Shown here piece after piece: positions 1 to 7,403 of a stretch of DNA of 64,000 nt. Below the pieces are notes generated by a model. It ran no database searches. It had not been told where the DNA came from and saw only the letters and a list, made by a program, of their open reading frames with translations. The DNA comes from Gorillibacterium timonense (GTDB lineage Bacteria; Bacillota; Bacilli; Paenibacillales; NBRC-103111). Position numbers and translations under genes: made by a program. The stretch is taken from positions 1,488,001 to 1,552,000 of the forward strand of contig NZ_LN881724.1 in the NCBI RefSeq assembly GCF_001457415.1, given 5' to 3'. How positions within the stretch are numbered: the first letter of the stretch is position 1; every line of letters starts with the position of its first letter.

Positions 1-13
1 ACCTTTTTTGGGA

Positions 14-220
14 TCAGAATAGTTGAAAGCCTGCAAAGGTGCGGGCCGCGGAATACAAAACTAAGAGGAGCAAGAGATAGCCGATGATCGTCAGCACGAC
101 GAACTTTCGTTTTTTTCGCAATTTCTTCTTCTTCTCCTTGTCGTCCCAGTCGTCCTGGACATCCAGACGAGCCTGCTGCCTTACTTTTTCCTCCAGATAG
201 ATCGGATCCGATTTGTCCAT
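14..220 (-). CDS. Small single-pass membrane protein, function unknown
   Basis: A 68-residue protein with no family I recognise. Residues 1-40 are charged and probably cytoplasmic, with a lysine/arginine-rich block just before one hydrophobic segment (about residues 42-62), so the N-terminus is predicted to stay inside. The start is the ATG preceded by GAAGGAGGGG at nine bases; an in-frame ATG 27 codons upstream lacks such a site. The gene is complete and points out of the window's left edge. Nothing in the neighbourhood indicates its job. Confidence 0.6.
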   Translation of the reverse strand: MDKSDPIYLEEKVRQQARLDVQDDWDDKEKKKKLRKKRKFVVLTIIGYLLLLLVLYSAARTFAGFQLF

Positions 221-338
221 GCTTGTCCGGCCCCTCCTTCCTCCATAAGAGTGTATGAGGTGAAAGAACGAAATATGAAACATGCGCGGGCTTATTCCCA
301 AATGCCAAGTATTACATATATATAAAGTATATACGGAA

Positions 339-427
339 TGATATACTGAACAGGCAAGCGATAGCTTGCTTCATAACCTTTTTTTCTCCGATTTAACCGC
401 CGGAAGTTGGATCCGGCGGTTTTTTTA
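339..427 (+). ncRNA. Candidate small RNA with its own promoter and terminator
   Basis: An extended -10 element (TGATATACT, 339-347) is followed, at the expected start near 354, by a perfect hairpin (GCAAGC-GATA-GCTTGC, 354-369), a T-rich stretch and a strong terminator ending at 427. No reading frame of useful length lies between, and the downstream gene has its own riboswitch leader. The -35 region (about 319-324) is poor. The call rests only on promoter and terminator architecture; a leader fragment of the downstream gene is the alternative. Confidence 0.35.
396..427 (+). terminator. Rho-independent terminator
   Basis: A nine-base-pair stem (ACCGCCGGA, 396-404, with TCCGGCGGT, 412-420) is followed by seven T. 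The T tract is on the + strand, yet no + strand coding gene lies upstream in the window; it would end the candidate small RNA. Confidence 0.8.
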
Positions 428-627
428 CGTTTACATAGAGGGATAAAACAAAATAATCCCGGGTAGGAGGTTCTTCCTATAAACCGGGATGACCACTATT
501 TGGCTATTGTTAATGTTTTTTTTGCGTGATAACTTAGTAAAGTAAGGAAAACCATTTGCCGAATCCGGTTCATTCGCGCCGGTACGGGGGATTTTTTTGT
601 CGGGTGTGCCAAAACGAAGAGCGGAAG
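428..627. other. Intergenic leader region, no gene seen
   Basis: No convincing reading frame with a ribosome binding site is present. The stretch holds an imperfect hairpin (ATCCCGG at 456-462 with CCGGGAT at 484-490), an AT-rich segment at about 505-550 that may contain the promoter of the riboswitch transcript, and a T run near 592-598. Confidence 0.5.
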
Positions 628-792
628 ACATCCGCTAGGTTTGGCAGGCCATACGACGTAACCAAGCGCTCTGATTGTTTTCGCATGAATGGGACAGCTT
701 GGTTAGGGGGGTGAATGCTTGCGGGGTAACCCGGCGAGCTAGGGAGAGAACCTCTTCCCGAATCCGTCAACTAACCTCGGAGGCACTAGGAG
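628..792 (+). promoter_or_regulatory. c-di-AMP riboswitch (ydaO-yuaA type)
   Basis: The conserved parts of the ydaO class are visible in order: CCGCTAGG at the 5' side, a stem closed by AACCAAGC (659-666) and GCTTGGTTA (677-685), GGGGTGAAT (near 709-716), GGGTAACCC, then CGAATCCGTCAACTAACCTCGGAGGC (split across 759-784). This class binds cyclic di-AMP and usually switches gene expression off at high ligand; cell-wall hydrolases are classic targets, which fits the next gene. The ribosome binding site (788-793) lies directly after the aptamer, so control may be exerted on translation or on an overlapping structure. Family knowledge supplies the ligand; the match to conserved bases is seen directly. 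Confidence 0.88.
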
Positions 793-801
793 GAACTGAA
801 A

Positions 802-1653
802 CTGAATAAAGTCACCAAGAGCATTTTGCTGTCGTCTGCTGTCTTTGCGTCCGGACTCCTGTTTGTCCAGCAGAGTGAAGCCGCATCGTCCCCCGTCAAG
901 GTTCAGATCAACGACACGATCGTTTCCTTTCCTGATGCCCAGCCGTTCGTCGATTCCAATAGCCGTACCCAGATTCCGGTTCGCGTCGTTTCGGAGAAAA
1001 TGGGATACTCGGTTACTTCTATAGACGAGGGAAAGCAAGTAAAGGTTACAATCTCGGGAAAAAATCGCACCATCATTTTAAAAACGGGTGAACAAACCGC
1101 TACCGTCAACGGAGAGACGATCAGCCTCGACACGAAAGCACTCATCTCCAAAAACCGTACTTATGTACCGCTCCGCTTTATCTCCGAATCGTTCGGGACC
1201 GAGGTGAACTGGGATTCCAAGACCCAGCTTGCTATCGTTAACGCAGACGGAAAGGACCATGCACCCGCAATCAAGGCGGAGAGCTCGGCTGCCCTGCTTG
1301 TTGCGAACTCCAAGAAATATCTCGGGATTCCTTACATGTGGGGAGGTTCGACACCAAGCGGCTTCGACTGCTCCGGATTCGTCGCCTATCTCCTCAATCA
1401 GCAGAAGGTGACCGTTCCCCGCACGGCGGACGGAATGCGCGCCAACACCGGGACAAGCGTATTCCAGCCACAGCCGGGAGACCTGGTTTTCTTCTCTAAC
1501 ACGCAAAAGGCTCCAGCCAATCATGTCGGCATCTATATCGGCAGCGGCAAATTCATCTCCGCCACCAACTCGAACGGCATTCATATCGATCCGTTGACGA
1601 CCGGCTACTGGGGCAACCGCTATTTCACCGCCAAACGCGTCTTTTCTTCATGA
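802..1653 (+). CDS. Secreted NlpC/P60 peptidoglycan endopeptidase with copper-amine-oxidase-like N-terminal domain
   Basis: A secreted wall hydrolase of 283 residues expected to cut peptide stems of peptidoglycan. Order: signal peptide ending near QQSEAA, a stalk domain of the copper amine oxidase N-terminal type (about 35-145, with IPVRVVSEKMGY and VPLRFISESFG repeats), then NlpC/P60 (about 165-283) with catalytic Cys in FDCSGF and His in NHVGIYIG. The start is unusual: AGGAGG (788-793) sits eight bases before CTG 802, giving a lysine-containing signal peptide N-terminus (MNKVTKS). The nearest classical start, TTG 826, is 32 bases from that site and would remove the positive charges. The gene is governed by the c-di-AMP riboswitch in front of it. 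Confidence 0.88.
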   Translation: MNKVTKSILLSSAVFASGLLFVQQSEAASSPVKVQINDTIVSFPDAQPFVDSNSRTQIPVRVVSEKMGYSVTSIDEGKQVKVTISGKNRTIILKTGEQTATVNGETISLDTKALISKNRTYVPLRFISESFGTEVNWDSKTQLAIVNADGKDHAPAIKAESSAALLVANSKKYLGIPYMWGGSTPSGFDCSGFVAYLLNQQKVTVPRTADGMRANTGTSVFQPQPGDLVFFSNTQKAPANHVGIYIGSGKFISATNSNGIHIDPLTTGYWGNRYFTAKRVFSS

Positions 1654-1699
1654 GCGGACTTATCAACCATTGCTAGCGGTTGAATGGTTCCGTTCGATG

Positions 1700-1725
1700 A
1701 GCGCTCCTTCCGGGAGCGCTTTTTC
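1700..1725 (+). terminator. Terminator of the NlpC/P60 gene
   Basis: Stem AGCGCTCC (1700-1707) with GGAGCGCT (1713-1720), loop of about five bases, followed by TTTT. Confidence 0.8.
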
Positions 1726-1798
1726 GATTTGGATTGTAATTCTTCGGGACAAACGGGTACAATGGGGAGCGTAGTAAGCCGATATGGAGGGGATTGCA

Positions 1799-3220
1799 TT
1801 GTCCAAATCCTATGAGATCGTCGTCTTGGGCGGTGGAGTTGGGGGATATACCGCCGCGATTCGCGCGGCTCAGCTCGGCAAGAGCGTAGCGCTGGTGGAG
1901 AAGGAGAAGCTCGGAGGCACCTGCCTGCATCGGGGGTGCATCCCGACGAAGGCCCTGCTTCGCAGCGCCGAGGTGTACGCGGAGTTTCACGAGGCCGAGG
2001 ATTACGGCATCGAAGCGGAAGCGTTCCGCGTGAACATGGGCAAGGTTCAAGAGCGGAAAAACCGGATTGTCGAACAGCTGCACAAGGGTGTGCAGTTTCT
2101 GATGAAGAAAAATAAAATCGATGTCTACGCCGGAATGGGACGGCTGATCGGGCCTTCGATCTTCTCGCCGCGCGCGGGCAGCGTTGCGGTCGAGCTGGCC
2201 GACGGCGAGACGGAGACGCTGGTGCCGGAGCATCTCATTCTGGCGACGGGCTCGCGTCCCCGTTCGCTTCCGGGACTCGTTCCGGATGGCAAGCGAATTC
2301 TAACCAGCGACGAAGCCTTGGAGCTACCGGAGATTCCCCGCTCGGTCATCATCATCGGCGGCGGCGTCATTGGCTGCGAATTCGCTTCACTCCTCTCCGA
2401 TATGGGAGCGGAGGTCACGATGGTCGAATATGCCGACCGACTCCTACCAATGGAAGACAAGGACATTTCGGCGGAGCTCGCCCGCCGATTCAAGAAAGAT
2501 GGCATCCGCGTGTTGACCGGAGCTCGCGTCCTGCCGGAAACGGTATCCGCAGATGAGCGGGAGGTCAGGCTTAATGCAGAGCAGTCCTCCGGGACGGTGG
2601 AGCTGACGGCTGACATTGCCATCGTAGCGGTGGGCCGGATCGCCAACACCGAGGGCATCGGCCTTGAGAACACCGATATCGTCCTCGACCGGGGCTTCAT
2701 TCGAACCGACGATTATTTGCAGACGGCCGAGAATCATATCTACGCCGTCGGCGATGTGAACGGCAAGATGCAGCTGGCGCACGCCGCCGCTCACCAGGCT
2801 GTCGCGGCGGTCGAGCGGATTGCCGGAATGGCGGCGCATCCGTTCCGCGTGCAGGAGGTGCCACGCTGCGTGTATACGCGGTTGCAGGTGGCGAGCCTGG
2901 GGATCTCCGAGCAGGAAGCGAAGGATGCCGGCCGGAGCGTCAAGATCGGGAAGTTTCCTTTCAAAGCGCTCGGCAAGGCGCTCGTTCAAGGCGAGACGGG
3001 CGGCTTCGTCAAGGTGGTCGCCGACAGAGAATCGGACGACATTCTCGGCGTCCATATGATCGGCGGTCATGTGACCGAGCTGATCGGCGAAGCCTCTCTC
3101 GCCGGCTTCCTGAATGCGTCTGCCTGGGAAGCGGGACAAGCCATCCATCCTCACCCGACTCTGTCGGAGGCGCTGGCGGAAGCGATGCTGGCGGTGGACG
3201 GCAAAGCATTAAATTTGTAA
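1799..3220 (+). CDS. lpdV: Dihydrolipoyl dehydrogenase (E3), branched-chain complex
   Basis: An FAD-dependent E3 subunit of 473 residues that reoxidises dihydrolipoamide on E2 with NAD+. Visible: N-terminal FAD-binding GGGVGG (11-16), redox-active disulfide Cys42/Cys47 in GGTCLHRGC, NAD-binding IIGGGVIGCEFA in the middle, second FAD motif IYAVGDVNG, and the C-terminal HPHPTLSEA with the catalytic His-Glu pair. The in-frame ATG at 1784 overlaps the ribosome binding site ATGGAGGGG, so TTG 1799, seven bases after it, is the likelier start. It precedes bkdAA-bkdAB-bkdB as in Bacillus, but a terminator and 220 bases separate it, so it is probably transcribed independently. The second lpd gene in the window (pdhD) is about as long but differs in sequence. 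Confidence 0.9.
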   Translation: MSKSYEIVVLGGGVGGYTAAIRAAQLGKSVALVEKEKLGGTCLHRGCIPTKALLRSAEVYAEFHEAEDYGIEAEAFRVNMGKVQERKNRIVEQLHKGVQFLMKKNKIDVYAGMGRLIGPSIFSPRAGSVAVELADGETETLVPEHLILATGSRPRSLPGLVPDGKRILTSDEALELPEIPRSVIIIGGGVIGCEFASLLSDMGAEVTMVEYADRLLPMEDKDISAELARRFKKDGIRVLTGARVLPETVSADEREVRLNAEQSSGTVELTADIAIVAVGRIANTEGIGLENTDIVLDRGFIRTDDYLQTAENHIYAVGDVNGKMQLAHAAAHQAVAAVERIAGMAAHPFRVQEVPRCVYTRLQVASLGISEQEAKDAGRSVKIGKFPFKALGKALVQGETGGFVKVVADRESDDILGVHMIGGHVTELIGEASLAGFLNASAWEAGQAIHPHPTLSEALAEAMLAVDGKALNL

Positions 3221-3227
3221 GAAGAGA

Positions 3228-3250
3228 AGCCCTGTGCGCAGGGCTTTTTC
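3228..3250 (+). terminator. Terminator after lpdV
   Basis: Stem AGCCCTG (3228-3234), loop TGCG, CAGGGCT (3239-3245), then TTTTT. It separates lpdV from the bkd genes. The 190 bases that follow contain an AT-rich TATAGT (about 3335) that could be a -10 element, with no good -35. Confidence 0.82.
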
Positions 3251-3440
3251 CATCGGGTGTGATGAGAACCGTACGTAAACGATGGTTTCATGCGGATATT
3301 CCGAAAAAATGTGCATCCAAAGGTCGGACTGTGCTATAGTATCTTATAGGGTCAAGTATTAGGACCAGGTAATAAAAAACACATTCCTTCCGGATGATCC
3401 CAAGAGAAGGTAGACCGGGGGAATAAGGAGGCAAGCTCCC

Positions 3441-4451
3441 TTGACGATCGGTCAAATGACAAAGCATCGCAGCCTAGGGATATCGGACGAAAAAGCCGTA
3501 CAGATGTATGAGCTGATGGTAAAGGCGCGCAAATTCGATGAGATGGTCATGCTGCTTCAGAGAACGGGGAAAGTGGCATTTTTCGTATCGGGAATCGGGC
3601 AGGAGGCCTGTCAGGTTGCCGCTGCTTTGGCTTTAGAGCCGCATAAGGATTATTTTTTACCGTATTATCGTGATTACGGGTTTGTCCTGTCCGTGGGTAT
3701 GACCTTGAAGGAGCTCATGCTCTCCGCATTCAGCAAGGGTGACGATCCCACCAGCGGAGGCCGGCAGATGGTCGGTCATTTCAGCCACAGAGAGCATCAC
3801 ATCGTCACGGGATCGAGTCCGGTGACGACCCAAGTGCCGCATGCAGTCGGCTTTGCTCTTGCCGCGAAGATGAAGAAGCAGGATTTCGTATCGTACGTCA
3901 CCTTCGGGGAAGGCTCCAGCAATCAGGGGGATTTCCACGAGGGTTGTAATTTTGCCGGAGTGAATAAGCTTCCGGTCATCTTTCTCTGCGAAAACAATCA
4001 ATACGCCATCTCCATCCCGGCTCACCGGCAATTAGGTGGGCAGGTGAGCGATCGAGCGCTGGGCTACGGTTTCCCGGGCATTCGCGTGGACGGCAACGAT
4101 CCGTTAGAAGTATACCGAGTGGTGAAGGAAGCTCGCGCGCGCGCCATTCACGGAGAAGGTCCGACGCTGATCGAAGCGATGATGTATCGGCTTTCGCCGC
4201 ACTCCACCTCGGACAATGATCTTCTGTATCGCACCAAGGAAGAAGTCGAGACCAACCGCAAGCAAGACGGAGTGCCGCGTTATCGCGATTACTTGATCGA
4301 ATGCGGGCTATGGAGCGAAGAACAGGACCGGGAACTGCTCGCGGCGGTTGACCGGGAGGTACGGGAAGCGGCGAAATTCGCCGAGGACGCTCCTCATGCA
4401 AAGGCCGAAGACCTGCACCGCCACCTGTATGCCGAAACGGAGGAGATCTGA
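3441..4451 (+). CDS. bkdAA: Branched-chain 2-oxoacid dehydrogenase E1 alpha
   Basis: Thiamine-diphosphate-dependent E1 alpha subunit (336 residues) that decarboxylates the oxoacids of valine, leucine and isoleucine with its beta partner; in Gram-positive bacteria this supplies primers for branched-chain fatty acids. The cofactor-binding stretch is seen as GEGSSNQGDFHEG ... CENNQYAIS, the variant typical of BkdAA rather than the [10 protein letters not shown] form of PdhA later in the window. The phosphorylation-loop region RLSPHSTSDND is present. The start is TTG 3441, nine bases after AAGGAGG. The stop lies two bases before bkdAB, so the two subunits are co-translated. Confidence 0.93.
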   Translation: MTIGQMTKHRSLGISDEKAVQMYELMVKARKFDEMVMLLQRTGKVAFFVSGIGQEACQVAAALALEPHKDYFLPYYRDYGFVLSVGMTLKELMLSAFSKGDDPTSGGRQMVGHFSHREHHIVTGSSPVTTQVPHAVGFALAAKMKKQDFVSYVTFGEGSSNQGDFHEGCNFAGVNKLPVIFLCENNQYAISIPAHRQLGGQVSDRALGYGFPGIRVDGNDPLEVYRVVKEARARAIHGEGPTLIEAMMYRLSPHSTSDNDLLYRTKEEVETNRKQDGVPRYRDYLIECGLWSEEQDRELLAAVDREVREAAKFAEDAPHAKAEDLHRHLYAETEEI

Positions 4452-4453
4452 CT

Positions 4454-5434
4454 ATGGCGGTTATCACATACCTGGAAGCAATCCGCAGCGCCATGCTGGA
4501 AGAGATGGAGCGGGATGAGAATGTATTCGTATTAGGAGAAGACGTCGGCAAGGGCGGCGTGTTCAATGCGACCAAGGGCTTCCGAGATCGGTTCGGCGAG
4601 GATCGCTGCCTCGATACCCCGCTTGCCGAGTCGGCCATCGCAGGCGTCGCCATCGGGGCGGCCATGTACGGGATGAAGCCGATTGCAGAGATGCAGTTTG
4701 CCGATTTCATCCTCCCGGCAACCAACCAGATCATCAGCGAAGCGGCCAAAATCCGCTATCGTTCCAATAACGACTGGAACTGTCCGGTCGTCATCCGGGC
4801 TCCGTTCGGCGCTACAGGCGGCAGCGCCCTCTACCATTCGCAATGCACCGAGTCCATCTTCTTCGGAACGCCTGGACTTCAAATGGTGGCACCTTCCAAT
4901 CCCTACGATGCCAAAGGGTTGATGAAGGCAGCTATCCGCAGCGAAGACCCGGTGCTCTACTTTGAGCACAAGAAGTGCTACCTGTCGATTACCGGGGAAG
5001 TACCGGATGACGATTATATCGTGCCGATCGGCAAAGCGCGGGTGGCGCGAGAAGGAGAGGACATCACGGTCATTTCTTATGGGATGGCTGTGAACCTGAC
5101 GCTGAAAGCAGCGGAGGAGCTGGCGAAGGAGGGCATCAGCGTCCATGTGCTGGATCTCCGTTCGTTGGCGCCGCTCGATAACGAAGCCATCCTTGAAGCT
5201 GCTGCCAAGACGGGCAAGGTACTGGTGGTCCACGAGGACAACAAGACCGGCGGTGTAGGAGCCGAGGTGTCGGCCATCATCTCGGAGGAGCTGTTCTATG
5301 ATTTGGACGCTCCGATCATGCGGCTTTGCGGGCCGGACGTTCCTGCAGTCAGCATGAGTCCGGTGCAGGAGAAGGCTTTCCTGCTCACCCCAGAAAAGAT
5401 CGCCGCAGCCATGCGCAAGCTGGCCGAAATTTAA
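4454..5434 (+). CDS. bkdAB: Branched-chain 2-oxoacid dehydrogenase E1 beta
   Basis: The beta subunit (326 residues) completes the E1 active site with BkdAA. Features of the transketolase-like pyrimidine domain are clear: [25 protein letters not shown], a GSALYHSQCTESIF segment with the active-site His, then the C-terminal domain with VLDLRSLAPLD and VVHEDNKTGGVGAE. ATG 4454 follows the bkdAA stop by two bases, with GGAGAT as ribosome binding site inside the end of bkdAA. Length is normal for the family. Confidence 0.93.
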   Translation: MAVITYLEAIRSAMLEEMERDENVFVLGEDVGKGGVFNATKGFRDRFGEDRCLDTPLAESAIAGVAIGAAMYGMKPIAEMQFADFILPATNQIISEAAKIRYRSNNDWNCPVVIRAPFGATGGSALYHSQCTESIFFGTPGLQMVAPSNPYDAKGLMKAAIRSEDPVLYFEHKKCYLSITGEVPDDDYIVPIGKARVAREGEDITVISYGMAVNLTLKAAEELAKEGISVHVLDLRSLAPLDNEAILEAAAKTGKVLVVHEDNKTGGVGAEVSAIISEELFYDLDAPIMRLCGPDVPAVSMSPVQEKAFLLTPEKIAAAMRKLAEI

Positions 5435-5525
5435 CTGCTCAGGCGGAGAGGATCGCGATCAACCCATCTTCTCCGCTTTCGAACGTGAAAGCGAAGGAAT
5501 TTTGAAGGAAACGAGGGATTGAGCC

Positions 5526-6959
5526 ATGAGTGGCAAGGACAGCCGAGGCACAGCCGTGCCTGTTCCCCATCTGGCGGAGAGCCTGGTCGCCGCAACGGTC
5601 GGCAAATGGCTGAAGCAGCCGGGGGATTACGTCGTGCAATATGAAGTGCTCTGCGAGCTCATTACGGAGAAGGTCGTCGTGGAAATGCCGTCTCCGATAG
5701 AAGGAACGTTAACCGAATTTGTGGTCGCCGAAGGGGAAACTGCCCAGGTCGGTGACCCGATCTGCTACATTCGCGAGCAGGGAGATGCGGAAGCGGCAAT
5801 CACTGCTCCGCCGTCCGACTCGGCGGCTGGACATGGCGTCAGCGGAGGAGGGATTCCCTCATCCGCAGCCGAAGCGGCGGCTCCGGTGGCGGCCCAAGGC
5901 GGCGAGCACAGCGCGCGGTTCTCGCCGGCCGTGCTGAAGCTCGCCGCCGAGCGCGGCATTCAGCTCGCCGATGTGCCGGGAACCGGTCTCGGCGGACGGA
6001 TCACGCGCAAGGACGTGCTCGCCTACGCGGAACGCGGTCCGGCAAGCCGTCCGGTCGCTCCCGCGCAGGCAGCCGTGCAGCCGAGCGCTCCGGCGCATGC
6101 TTCTTACGCCGCGCCGTCTGCTCCGCCTGCGCCTGCTGAGAGCGAATACCGCTCGCCGATGATGCCGCAGCAAGCGCCAGCAGGCCCGGTACGTTCAACC
6201 GGCCTGCACCTGACCTCCAACCCGCCGACGCCGTTCAGCGAAGCCGATCGGGTCGAGAGCCGCGGCGAATATTTCATCGATGTGACTCCGGTGCGGGACA
6301 CCATCGCCAGCCGCATGCGGCAGAGCGCGACAGAAATCCCTCACGCCTGGACGATCGTGGAGGTGGACGTCACCAATCTCGTTCAGCTGCGTACGAAGCT
6401 GAAGGACGAGTTCATGCGTAAGGAAGGCATCAACCTGACGTACTTGGCGTTCGTACTGAAGGCGGTCGTCGGGGCCATTAAGGACTATCCGATCTTGAAT
6501 TCCGTCTGGGCGGTCGATAAGATCATCGTCAAACGGGATATCAACATTTCCCTCGCCGTAGGGACCGAGGATTCCGTCATTACGCCCGTTATCAAGAAAG
6601 CGGATCAGAAGAACATCGCAGGCCTTGCCCGGGAAGTGGATGAGCTCACTCGCAAGGCGCGCTCCGGCAAGCTGTCCTTGAATGATCTTCAGGGCGGTAC
6701 GTTTACCTTGAACAATACGGGCTCGTTCGGATCGCTGCTGTCCTACCCGATCATCAACTATCCGCAGGCGGCGATTTTAACCTTCGAATCCATCGTGAAG
6801 AAGCCGGTTGTCATTAACGATATGATCGCCGTGCGCTCGATGGTGAATCTCTGCTTGTCGCTCGACCATCGGATTCTGGACGGGGTAATCTGCGGTCGCT
6901 TCTTGCAGCGAGTCAAGGAGAACCTCGAAAGCTACGGACCGGACACTCAGTTGTATTAA
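5526..6959 (+). CDS. bkdB: Branched-chain 2-oxoacid dehydrogenase E2, dihydrolipoyl acyltransferase
   Basis: E2 core of the BKD complex (477 residues). One lipoyl domain carries the lipoylation site Lys49 in ITEKVVVEMPSP. A peripheral subunit-binding domain follows at about 139-175 (FSPAVLKLAAERGI ... GRITRKDVLAYAE), then a long proline/alanine linker (about 180-235), then the catalytic acyltransferase domain with SLDHRILDG near the C-terminus. The ATG follows GAAGGAAACGAGGG. A 90-base gap after bkdAB has no terminator, so the three genes probably form one operon. The ptb, bcd and buk genes that accompany bkd in Bacillus are not in this window. Confidence 0.92.
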   Translation: MSGKDSRGTAVPVPHLAESLVAATVGKWLKQPGDYVVQYEVLCELITEKVVVEMPSPIEGTLTEFVVAEGETAQVGDPICYIREQGDAEAAITAPPSDSAAGHGVSGGGIPSSAAEAAAPVAAQGGEHSARFSPAVLKLAAERGIQLADVPGTGLGGRITRKDVLAYAERGPASRPVAPAQAAVQPSAPAHASYAAPSAPPAPAESEYRSPMMPQQAPAGPVRSTGLHLTSNPPTPFSEADRVESRGEYFIDVTPVRDTIASRMRQSATEIPHAWTIVEVDVTNLVQLRTKLKDEFMRKEGINLTYLAFVLKAVVGAIKDYPILNSVWAVDKIIVKRDINISLAVGTEDSVITPVIKKADQKNIAGLAREVDELTRKARSGKLSLNDLQGGTFTLNNTGSFGSLLSYPIINYPQAAILTFESIVKKPVVINDMIAVRSMVNLCLSLDHRILDGVICGRFLQRVKENLESYGPDTQLY

Positions 6960-7121
6960 ATACGGAGAGATCGGCCATCCTTCAAGAAATGAATCAGATA
7001 CGCTCTTGCTCGTGGAGGATGAGGGAAGCCGACCGATTGCCAGCCTCCCGACAATCCTGAGACCGGCTGGACCGGACGGCGATCCATCTCTTGCTTAGGC
7101 ATTGGCTCCGGCAAACAAATA

Positions 7122-7165
7122 AGCCGTCATTCCCGGATATCTTGTGGGAATGACGGCTTTCTGTT
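7122..7165. terminator. Bidirectional terminator between bkdB and the Prli42-like gene
   Basis: A perfect 13-base-pair stem (AGCCGTCATTCCC, 7122-7134, with GGGAATGACGGCT, 7146-7158) lies between converging genes. T-rich bases follow on both strands. Confidence 0.8.
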
Positions 7166-7176
7166 CTAGGCTCGCC

Positions 7177-7284
7177 TCAGAACGGTTGAACGAAGGCTTC
7201 GAGAACATACATGAGCGTGGAGATCAGCATGCTGCCGATCATGAGCCAGAGAACGACACGGAACCAGAACTTTGAAGACTTCAA
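7177..7284 (-). CDS. 35-residue membrane protein, Prli42-like (stressosome anchor family)
   Basis: A very short gene that standard length cut-offs miss. The product has a basic start (MKSSKFWFR) followed by one membrane segment with the pattern LMIGSMLISTLMYVLEAF, which resembles the LMLxSMLxSTLLxG core of Prli42, a roughly 31-residue Firmicutes protein reported to tether the stressosome to the membrane in Listeria. Start TTG 7284 has GGGGAG seven bases upstream, and a strong terminator follows the stop. No stressosome genes are in the window. The assignment is by recall of the pattern; an unrelated small membrane protein remains possible. Confidence 0.6.
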   Translation of the reverse strand: MKSSKFWFRVVLWLMIGSMLISTLMYVLEAFVQPF

Positions 7285-7403
7285 AAAGCGACTCCCCTTT
7301 TCAGGTGATTTGGAAACGAGTAAGATAAAGAAAGCGCCTAGCGCGCAGGAACGTTTGTCCTATGACCTTAGTTTACCTAATAGAAGCGATGGAGGGAAGA
7401 CCC

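Noticed and set aside
3251-3440. Sigma-54 promoter for bkd, as known for Bacillus
   Set aside because: No GG-N10-GC spaced -24/-12 pair of adequate match was found in this region.
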